Shown here: piece after piece, positions 10,932 to 16,502 of the stretch
Layout: each line of letters starts with the position of its first letter
Position numbering within the stretch: the first letter of the stretch is position 1
Source of the DNA: Vibrio jasicida CAIM 1864 = LMG 25398
GTDB taxonomy: Bacteria; Pseudomonadota; Gammaproteobacteria; Enterobacterales; Vibrionaceae
DNA length: 36,506 nucleotides
Assembly (NCBI RefSeq): GCF_000400365.1
Contig: NZ_BAOG01000032.1
Coordinates: 1-36,506 of the forward strand
Reading direction: 5' to 3'
The notes under the pieces: generated by a model
Told to the model about the DNA's origin: nothing
What the model saw: only the letters and a program-made list of their open reading frames with translations
Databases searched by the model: none
Position numbers and translations under genes: made by a program

Positions 10932-10944
10932 CTGTGTTATTCCT

Positions 10945-11100
10945 TCAAATTACCGCTCCTTCATGCTCAGGTGTGGGAGCTGTTTCCATCTGCTTCATGC
11001 AGTTTACGATTCCATTGAGGTTCGCAATCACTTCAATAGAGTCGGAGTACAACAGGCCATAGATGAGCCAAAAAGGACTATCGACTGTTAAGCTACTCAT
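10945..11100 (-). CDS. Putative 51-residue small protein upstream of aminopeptidase P
   Basis: An uninterrupted frame runs from ATG (11100) to TGA (10945-10947), ending 13 bases before the aminopeptidase start. The product begins MSSLTVDSPFWLIYGLLYSD, has a hydrophobic/aromatic first half and an acidic tail ending EHEGAVI, and has no recognised domain. The Shine-Dalgarno of the aminopeptidase overlaps its stop (TGAAGGA), an arrangement typical of coupled genes. Against it: no clear ribosome site precedes its own ATG. Without it, 10932-11134 is 203 bases of unexplained DNA. It could be a real small gene or a leader peptide. Confidence 0.45.
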   Translation of the reverse strand: MSSLTVDSPFWLIYGLLYSDSIEVIANLNGIVNCMKQMETAPTPEHEGAVI

Positions 11101-11134
11101 TTTATCGTAAGAGCGCAAATCGCGTCCGGGATTT

Positions 11135-12106
11135 TTATCTAAGATGATCGGTTTTTTGCGTGATCATGGTACGTAGCCAAGTTAATGCCGGGTCATTTTC
11201 TCTGTCTCGATGCCAGAACAAAGTGTAAGCCATTGGCGGGAATTCGAGTGGCAGCGGCAGTAATGCCATGTCGTGTTGTTTGGCGGCCAGTTTCACAAAG
11301 TGGCTTGGCGCGGTAAACACAAAATCAGTGTAAGAACACAAACTGGCGGCGCTATTAAAGTCCGGTACGGTGACTGCGATGTCACGTTCGCGACCAATGT
11401 CGGCTAAACGATAGTCGAGCAACCAACGGTCGTTGCCATCACAACGCACCTGTACATGACGCAGGGCTAGGTAAGCTTCTAAGTTCCAGTTACCACGCAA
11501 AGCCGGGTGGTCTTTACGCACGATACACATTTGGTGGTCGCGATAGATTTCCTGTTCACAAATGTCATCGGGCGGCAACATAGTCAGCTTGGCATCGTTG
11601 ATGTCGATATCTCGCCCCGTCATACCCAAATCAATCTCACCACGTTGAATCATTTTAAAAGTCTGTTCAGACCATGGATGCGTGCTGATGGTCACGCCAG
11701 GTGCTTGTTGGAATATTGCTGGCAAGAAGTGGGGCAAAATCAACGGGTAGACACTCTCCACCGCAGCAATTTGAAAACGGTATTCACTGCTCTGTGGTGA
11801 GAACTCTTCTGGTTGAGTCAGGACATCAAGTTGATTTATCAACAGATCCAGTTTCGGTTTGAGGAACAAAGCTCGTGGTGTTGGCGTCAATCCATGCGAG
11901 TTTCGTGTGAACAAAGGGTCGTCAAACTGAGTGCGTAACTTGGCCAAAGATTTACTCACTGCAGACTGACTCAAACAGAGTCGGTGTGCAGCTCGAGTAA
12001 CATTCAACTCCTCGATTAGTACCTTAAAACAGACCAACAAGTTGAGGTCGATGCGTACCAGTTTCTCTACGTTCACTGTGATTTTCCTCATTGGAATAAT
12101 GGTCAT
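11135..12106 (-). CDS. LysR-family transcriptional regulator
   Basis: A 323-residue LysR regulator. The N-terminal winged helix is visible: IDLNLLVCFKVLIEELNVT, then AAHRLCLSQSAVSKSLAKLR, then DPLFTRNSHGLTPTPRA. A periplasmic-binding-like effector domain follows from about residue 105. It is divergent from the Bcr/CflA pump gene with 77 bases between starts, so it probably controls the pump and itself; that is inference from layout. Neither ATG 12106 nor the in-frame ATG at 12091 has a good Shine-Dalgarno, so the start is uncertain. The effector is unknown. Confidence 0.88.
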   Translation of the reverse strand: MTIIPMRKITVNVEKLVRIDLNLLVCFKVLIEELNVTRAAHRLCLSQSAVSKSLAKLRTQFDDPLFTRNSHGLTPTPRALFLKPKLDLLINQLDVLTQPEEFSPQSSEYRFQIAAVESVYPLILPHFLPAIFQQAPGVTISTHPWSEQTFKMIQRGEIDLGMTGRDIDINDAKLTMLPPDDICEQEIYRDHQMCIVRKDHPALRGNWNLEAYLALRHVQVRCDGNDRWLLDYRLADIGRERDIAVTVPDFNSAASLCSYTDFVFTAPSHFVKLAAKQHDMALLPLPLEFPPMAYTLFWHRDRENDPALTWLRTMITQKTDHLR

Positions 12107-12129
12107 GAGTATACATCATTTCCATTCAT

Positions 12130-12142
12130 ATCATCAGATGAT
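12130..12142. promoter_or_regulatory. Palindrome in LysR/efflux intergenic region
   Basis: ATCATC-A-GATGAT is a perfect 6-1-6 palindrome between the divergent regulator and pump genes, and a T-N11-A pattern spans 12129-12141. It is a candidate LysR operator by position and symmetry only. Confidence 0.4.
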
Positions 12143-12183
12143 TAAGCTTTGCTCAAAAGTTCTTATTCAATTTGGAGTGTTTT

Positions 12184-13377
12184 GTGTCTAGCCATATTAC
12201 AAATAGCAAAAAACAGATGGCGCTGTTGACCATGTTAGTTCTGTTCAGTCCGCTTGCGATTGATATCTATCTACCTGCTTTGCCTCTTATCGCATCCACT
12301 TTTCAGGTAGAAAATGCATTGGCACAAGACACCATCACTTGGTTCCTATTTGCTATGGGCGTTGGCCAGCTATTCGCAGGCCCCTTGGCAGATAAACTCG
12401 GACGTCGAACTGTTGCATTGGGAGGCATCACCATCTACGCATTGAGCGCTTTATTGGCGTGGAGTGCTCAAAATATTGAGTGGATGTTGACGGCTCGTTT
12501 GCTACAAGGCTTAGGTGCATGTGCAACATCTGTAGCAGCCTTTGCAACAGTTCGCGATATCTTTGGTCCGGAAAAAAGTGGCAAAATGATCAGTTACCTT
12601 AACGGGGCGATCTGCTTTATCCCGGCATTGGCGCCTATTTTAGGCAGTTGGTTAACCCAGCAATTCGATTGGCGTGCAAACTTCAGCTTCATGGCCGGCT
12701 TCGCTGTGATTGCCGGAACGATGATTTTCTTTGGAATGAAAGAAACCAACCCTGCAACTGAAAAACAAGCTGTGTTTAAACTGAGCCGTTATTGGTCTGT
12801 ATTAAGCACGCCGTCATTCATTTTCCATGCATCATTGTGTCTAATGGCGATGGCGGTCATTCTTGCTTACGTCACATCAGCTCCAGGTGTACTGATGATG
12901 GGCATGGGTCTATCCATGAACGAGTTTACCTTCTGGTTTGGTCTTAACGCGGCGTTTAATATTGCAGCTTGTATGTTGGCACCGAAATTCATGGATCGCT
13001 GGGGTACGCACAATTCACTGGTTGTTGGTATCAGCTTACTCTCGATAGCTGGCGTTATCATGATGGTGATGAAAGGACACAACACGGCGCTGTCTTTCAT
13101 GCTGCCAATCTTTATCTCATCGGTTGGCTTCGCTTGGATTCTTGGTGCAGCAGCAGGTAAAGCGTTAGAACCGTTTGGTGATAAAGCGGGCACTGCGGCT
13201 GCGTTACTTGGCTTGTTCCAAATGAGCGGCTCTGGTTTATTAGTAGGTACGCTACAGCGTCTATCACTTGACCCACAAACCCTGATCGCAATTCATATGT
13301 GGGCTCTACTTCCAGCATTGCTGATTCTGTTCACGAAAGCAGGCAAGAACTGGCATACAAAATTAGTGAATGCGTAA
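12184..13377 (+). CDS. Bcr/CflA-family multidrug efflux transporter (MFS)
   Basis: A 12-helix, 397-residue inner-membrane drug:proton antiporter of the Bcr/CflA branch (bicyclomycin, sulfonamides or chloramphenicol in characterised members). Diagnostic are SPLAIDIYLPALPLIA in helix 1, the MFS motif A GPLADKLGRR between helices 2 and 3, and LLQGLGACATSVA in helix 4 (motif C-like). GTG at 12184 is chosen because GGAG lies six bases upstream; the TTG at 12172 would overlap that site. It is divergent from the LysR gene, its likely regulator. Substrate cannot be inferred. Confidence 0.88.
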   Translation: MSSHITNSKKQMALLTMLVLFSPLAIDIYLPALPLIASTFQVENALAQDTITWFLFAMGVGQLFAGPLADKLGRRTVALGGITIYALSALLAWSAQNIEWMLTARLLQGLGACATSVAAFATVRDIFGPEKSGKMISYLNGAICFIPALAPILGSWLTQQFDWRANFSFMAGFAVIAGTMIFFGMKETNPATEKQAVFKLSRYWSVLSTPSFIFHASLCLMAMAVILAYVTSAPGVLMMGMGLSMNEFTFWFGLNAAFNIAACMLAPKFMDRWGTHNSLVVGISLLSIAGVIMMVMKGHNTALSFMLPIFISSVGFAWILGAAAGKALEPFGDKAGTAAALLGLFQMSGSGLLVGTLQRLSLDPQTLIAIHMWALLPALLILFTKAGKNWHTKLVNA

Positions 13378-13468
13378 AACTCGGTAATTTAGTATTTTCC
13401 AATGTTACTAACGCGTGTATATTTGTCGTTCAAACTTTTCTCGACACCATAACGGAACTCAAAAAGTA

Positions 13469-13750
13469 ATGTCGTTAACCACGTATGAAATGGCTCGTAT
13501 CTTAGAGCAAATGGAAGAGTCACCAGAAAAGGTGATGTTTGGTAAGTTGCTCAACGAATTGGGTAACCAAAGCTCTGAGCGTATTCGTAGTGCGGCAAAA
13601 CAAGTTCCATTGCCAGTCTTGCGTGATCTTGTGTATCAATTTCAGCAAGTGATTGAGTCACGTAAAGGCGAGCAAGTAGAGCAGATGGCAAAAGACCTCG
13701 CGAAGCAAGGTATCTCAGCAGAAGAGTTACTGGCTTACTTGAACAAATAA
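13469..13750 (+). CDS. tsrA: TsrA-like regulator (H-NS-type oligomerisation domain)
   Basis: A 93-residue, mostly helical protein. The segment IRSAAKQVPLPVLRDLVYQF, then VIESRKGEQVEQ, then LAKQGISAEELLAYL parallels the N-terminal dimerisation region and linker of H-NS (LETLEEMLEKL, then NERR, then GIDPNELL), but no H-NS DNA-binding motif follows. In V. cholerae, as I recall, TsrA (VC0070) is an H-NS-related silencer of T6SS and virulence genes, located just after the thi operon, an aminopeptidase P, a LysR gene and a Bcr pump, as here. The assignment rests on that synteny plus the pattern. ATG 13469 is chosen; GGAA lies 11 bases upstream. An upstream in-frame start is less likely. Confidence 0.7.
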   Translation: MSLTTYEMARILEQMEESPEKVMFGKLLNELGNQSSERIRSAAKQVPLPVLRDLVYQFQQVIESRKGEQVEQMAKDLAKQGISAEELLAYLNK

Positions 13751-13751
13751 T

Positions 13752-13783
13752 AAAAAATCCCCGCATCATGCGGGGATTTTTTT
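13752..13783. terminator. Bidirectional terminator between tsrA and the DoxX gene
   Basis: ATCCCCGCAT (13757-13766) and ATGCGGGGAT (13768-13777) form a GC-rich hairpin flanked by an A run on the left and a T run on the right. It terminates tsrA on plus and the buf operon on minus; the DoxX stop codon overlaps its T run. Confidence 0.95.
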
Positions 13784-14237
13784 AGTTAGTGACTTTCTTC
13801 TTGATAATGTGGTCGAGAGATAAAGGTCCTGGCCCCCACACAATAACAATAAGAATCATCAACCCCCAAAGTTGATGGTCATAGAAACCTTTCTCCCACA
13901 GCAGCGGGTAAGAGACCACGGCGATGATGTTAAACACAAACAGAATCGCAGCCATCGGGCGCGTAATTAACCCTAGTGCCAAGAATACCGGTAGAACCAA
14001 CTCCGCAGCTGTACCTAAGTAAGCCGCCAGTTCCCATGGCAGTATTGGCACTTGGTATTCCAGCTCAAATAAATACAGTGTGCTATCCCAAGATGAGAGT
14101 TTGATTAGCCCTGAATTGAAGAACACCCACGCTACCCACAAGCGACAAAAGAGAAGTAGTAAAGGGACAAAGCTAGTTTGTAGGGTACTGATTAAATCGT
14201 CGTACCGATTCACTAAGTTTTTAACCGTATCCGTCAT
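13782..14237 (-). CDS. bufD: DoxX-family membrane protein of the buf/gig operon
   Basis: A 151-residue inner-membrane protein with about four helices. LFCRLWVAWVFFNSGLIKL and AAYLGTAAELVLPVFLALGL are typical of DoxX. It is last gene of the four-gene metal-responsive peptide operon, 10 bases after the DUF2063 gene, with a strong AAGGAGC site before ATG 14237. A DoxX protein is the usual fourth member (BufD in bufferin operons, GigT in the gold-induced gig cluster), but its biochemical role is unsettled. The name is given by operon membership, so treat it as provisional. Confidence 0.78.
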   Translation of the reverse strand: MTDTVKNLVNRYDDLISTLQTSFVPLLLLFCRLWVAWVFFNSGLIKLSSWDSTLYLFELEYQVPILPWELAAYLGTAAELVLPVFLALGLITRPMAAILFVFNIIAVVSYPLLWEKGFYDHQLWGLMILIVIVWGPGPLSLDHIIKKKVTN

Positions 14238-14247
14238 AGAGTGCTCC

Positions 14248-15006
14248 TTAGATTGATTTCAATGTAAAGCCGTCAACGAGATCGAGTGCCATGATGCTAT
14301 TGAGATGAGCGAGTAAAACTTCAGGTATTTCGCTCAAACTCTGTTTCAGCTCTAAACATTGCAGCAGTTGGAACACATCGGCATCGAGTGCGTGACACAA
14401 GGCTTCTCCATTGGCTTGAATCGAGATGACACCTTGCTGTAATTGGTTGATATTAAGTTGTTCGAATTGCCCAGTTTGAATCGCGCTAAACAAATCAAAT
14501 ACCGCGTAACTGGAGTCAAAGCTTCGGCAGCCTTGTTTAAGGTGCAAAACCAAAGCGAGTTGTTGCTCTTCACTCACTTCGCCAAGTAACGCAAGCGGTT
14601 TTAATTCTGCCGCATTGGGTTGTTCATACTGCGCTTGACGAGCGAGGTCGATATGCCACTCGAAGCGCGCGACTTCAGGGCTGTAAGGGGCTTGTGCGAT
14701 CACCTGACTAAACTGCATGATGGTGTCTTGAAAGCCTTCGCCATAATGGACCACATTTCCTTCTTCTAATGGATAAGTGAGAACATGCTGGCGAGCCATC
14801 TGTTCGAAGCATTCTTCACCAAGCAGCGCTTCAATCATCGGGTAGGTTGCGGACAACACCTCGCTTAAGCTGACGATAAAGTTATTACGGTAAATCTGCA
14901 TGCGTTCATCAGCGGTAAACTCATCACTGGCAATATCGCAATCGTCACCGAGTGCTTGATAGTGTAGGGCTTTAGCAAACTGGCTTTGTAAGGTGGCTAG
15001 ATTCAT
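14248..15006 (-). CDS. bufC: DUF2063 partner protein (BufC/HvfC/GigB type)
   Basis: A 252-residue cytosolic protein. Its N-terminal half is the DUF2063 domain, recognised by YRNNFIVSLSEVLSATYPMI and GEECFEQMARQHV. The family has been called a putative DNA-binding domain, but members beside DUF692 enzymes act as partners that recruit the precursor peptide to the enzyme. The ATG at 15006 overlaps the DUF692 stop by four bases (ATGA), implying coupled translation and a fixed ratio of the two proteins. The C-terminal half is leucine-rich with no recognised motif. Confidence 0.8.
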   Translation of the reverse strand: MNLATLQSQFAKALHYQALGDDCDIASDEFTADERMQIYRNNFIVSLSEVLSATYPMIEALLGEECFEQMARQHVLTYPLEEGNVVHYGEGFQDTIMQFSQVIAQAPYSPEVARFEWHIDLARQAQYEQPNAAELKPLALLGEVSEEQQLALVLHLKQGCRSFDSSYAVFDLFSAIQTGQFEQLNINQLQQGVISIQANGEALCHALDADVFQLLQCLELKQSLSEIPEVLLAHLNSIMALDLVDGFTLKSI

Positions 15007-15875
15007 GATGCCTTCCTTGGTTCGCTTTGTTCACTTGGGAGTGTGCCTTGCAATAGCAGTTGCGATGCTTTCAGCGCTTCTCCCAGTAAGACCTCTGGCG
15101 CAGGAATATCCAAATCCCATTCAATCAACGCATGACGTGGACCGTGTTTCTTTGTCCATTGTGCGAACAGTTGCCAAACTTCGTCACTAACTGGGCGGCT
15201 ATGGGTATCAATCCATATCTCGCCTTTGTCGAGTTGTTTGATAGTAAAACCTGCCAAGTGAATCTCATCCACTTTGTCGGCTGGAATCGCATCTAGGTAT
15301 GTGTCGCAATCAAAACCGTGATTGAACGCCGAAACATAAACATTGTTTAGATCGAGCAATAAACGACAGTCAGTGCGCTTTTGCACTTCGGTAAGAAACT
15401 CCCATTCGCTGATGGTCGAATGTTGAAACTTCACATAACTAGATGGGTTCTCTATCAAGATCTCGCGTTGCAAATAATCCTGCACTTCATTCACGTTACG
15501 AGTGAACACTTTGAGCGCTTCTTCCGTATATGGAAGTGGAAGCAGGTCATTAAAGTAGTGACCGCCGTTTTCACTCCAACTCAAATGGTCAGAAACAAGA
15601 ACCGGGTCGATTGAGTCAATCAGCGCTTTAAGTTGAGCAAGGTGCTTTTGATTCACACGTTCCACCGAACCTAGTGACAGACCAATGCCATGGCAGCTAA
15701 TTTGATACTGCTCGCGCAACGCTTGTAATTGATTGCGCTCTGTAGCGTTGGGTTGAAAATAGTTTTCACTGTGGATTTCTAACCAAGATAACTCGGGTTT
15801 GTTTTGGCTAAAGTAATCGAGGTGAGGGGTTCTTAATCCAACTCCAACAAGGTCGTGGAAGGTGTGGTGTTTCAC
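15003..15875 (-). CDS. bufB: DUF692 (MNIO) peptide-modifying iron enzyme (BufB/HvfB type)
   Basis: A 290-residue TIM-barrel enzyme of the DUF692 family (multinuclear non-heme iron oxidases), which convert Cys residues of partner peptides to thiooxazole or oxazolone-thioamide groups. Conserved metal-site segments are present in order: GVGLRTPHLDYF, WLEIHSENYF, SCHGIGLSLGS, VSDHLSW, LIENPSSY, LLLDLNNVYVSAFNHG, IHLAGF, DTHSRPVSDEVW and ALIEWD. The start is GTG 15875 with AAGGAG six bases upstream; the start codon lies inside a parS site. It is second in the operon, 86 bases after the peptide gene, with a hairpin in the gap. Confidence 0.85.
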   Translation of the reverse strand: MKHHTFHDLVGVGLRTPHLDYFSQNKPELSWLEIHSENYFQPNATERNQLQALREQYQISCHGIGLSLGSVERVNQKHLAQLKALIDSIDPVLVSDHLSWSENGGHYFNDLLPLPYTEEALKVFTRNVNEVQDYLQREILIENPSSYVKFQHSTISEWEFLTEVQKRTDCRLLLDLNNVYVSAFNHGFDCDTYLDAIPADKVDEIHLAGFTIKQLDKGEIWIDTHSRPVSDEVWQLFAQWTKKHGPRHALIEWDLDIPAPEVLLGEALKASQLLLQGTLPSEQSEPRKAS

Positions 15876-15883
15876 GTGAAACT
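15868..15883. promoter_or_regulatory. parS site over the start codon of the DUF692 gene
   Basis: TGTTTCACGTGAAACT matches 15 of 16 parS bases. It includes the GTG start codon (minus strand, 15875-15873) and the spacer to the Shine-Dalgarno, so any ParB bound here sits within the operon at a translation start. Confidence 0.88.
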
Positions 15884-15907
15884 CCTTTTCAAAGCGGGCG
15901 GGAAGAG

Positions 15908-15940
15908 AAGGATGCGCTGGTTGAGCGTCAACGCATCCTT
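15908..15940 (-). promoter_or_regulatory. Intercistronic hairpin between peptide and enzyme genes
   Basis: AAGGATGCG (15908-15916) pairs with CGCATCCTT (15932-15940), with an inner TTGA/TCAA pairing. It has no adjacent T run on the minus strand. It could be an RNA-stability or processing element, or a partial attenuator, that makes the peptide transcript more abundant than the enzyme genes. Confidence 0.65.
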
Positions 15941-15961
15941 GCAGTAGCTAGCGATAAAAGA

Positions 15962-16222
15962 TTATGAAGAAGAAGTGCTACCACCAACTAACTTGTCACA
16001 TAGACCTTTTGGTACGACTACGAATGCATCTTTTTGGTTATCTTCTTTAGCTGTACCAGCACAAGAACTGCTCTTCGTTGCACAGTCGTTTTTGCCTGCT
16101 TTTGAAACGCCGTAGCATTTTTCTTTATCAGCTGCGACAGCTGGAGCTGCAGTTAGCATTGTGCCACCAAGAGCTAGAAGGCCAGTAACAGCAGCAGTAA
16201 CAGCTAGATTCGACTTTTTCAT
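15962..16222 (-). CDS. bufA: Exported Cys-containing precursor peptide, DUF2282 (bufferin/GigP type)
   Basis: An 86-residue precursor with a Sec signal peptide (MKKSNLAVTA through AAPAVA, cleavage near residue 30) and a mature part of about 55 residues with four Cys: C36 (EKCYG), C47 (NDCA), C54 (SCAG) and C75 (GLCDKL). The EKCYGVSKAGKNDCA and VVPKGLCDKLVGG blocks fit DUF2282. In bufferin-type peptides, by recall, inner Cys are modified by the DUF692 enzyme and the product sequesters copper in the periplasm. ATG 16222 has AGAGGAA upstream. It leads the operon, as expected for the most abundant product. The metal specificity here is inferred. Confidence 0.82.
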   Translation of the reverse strand: MKKSNLAVTAAVTGLLALGGTMLTAAPAVAADKEKCYGVSKAGKNDCATKSSSCAGTAKEDNQKDAFVVVPKGLCDKLVGGSTSSS

Positions 16223-16271
16223 AATAAATTCCTCTGAATGATTTCCTTTACTTTAAGTTGGCAAGATTAAT

Positions 16272-16290
16272 CGCCTGTTGTGGCGTTTTT
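16272..16290. other. Inverted repeat in the divergent bufA/uvrD region
   Basis: CGCC-TGTTGT-GGCG (16272-16285) is followed by TTTTT on the plus strand. No plus-strand gene precedes it, so a terminator role is unlikely; it lies 50 bases upstream of bufA and could be an operator. The rest of the 280-base region is AT-rich with no other recognised element apart from the uvrD promoter and LexA-like site. Confidence 0.3.
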
Positions 16291-16461
16291 GTTATCAACT
16301 TGCTTAACTTAAAAGATAGGAAACTGGCTAAAAAACTTTCAGAGAAATTTTCGAAACAAATGGCTTTAAAGAGTGGAATTTATATAACTTATTGATGCAT
16401 CGAGTAAAAAAACATCGAATTTTTTATGAATTTTTGTCTAATCTGAGGAGGTTGTTTAGGT

Positions 16462-16491
16462 TATAATCTATTTTTATGTATAAATAACCAG
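16462..16491 (+). promoter_or_regulatory. uvrD -10 element and LexA-like box
   Basis: A TATAAT -10 lies at 16462-16467. ATGTATAAATAACCAG at 16476-16491 fits the CTGT-N8-ACAG LexA pattern at 6 of 8 defined positions, and by recall matches the E. coli uvrD box at 13 of 16 bases. This suggests SOS control of uvrD, with LexA binding just downstream of the transcription start. No good -35 is seen. Confidence 0.55.
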
Positions 16492-16502
16492 TAGCTCTCA
16501 TC

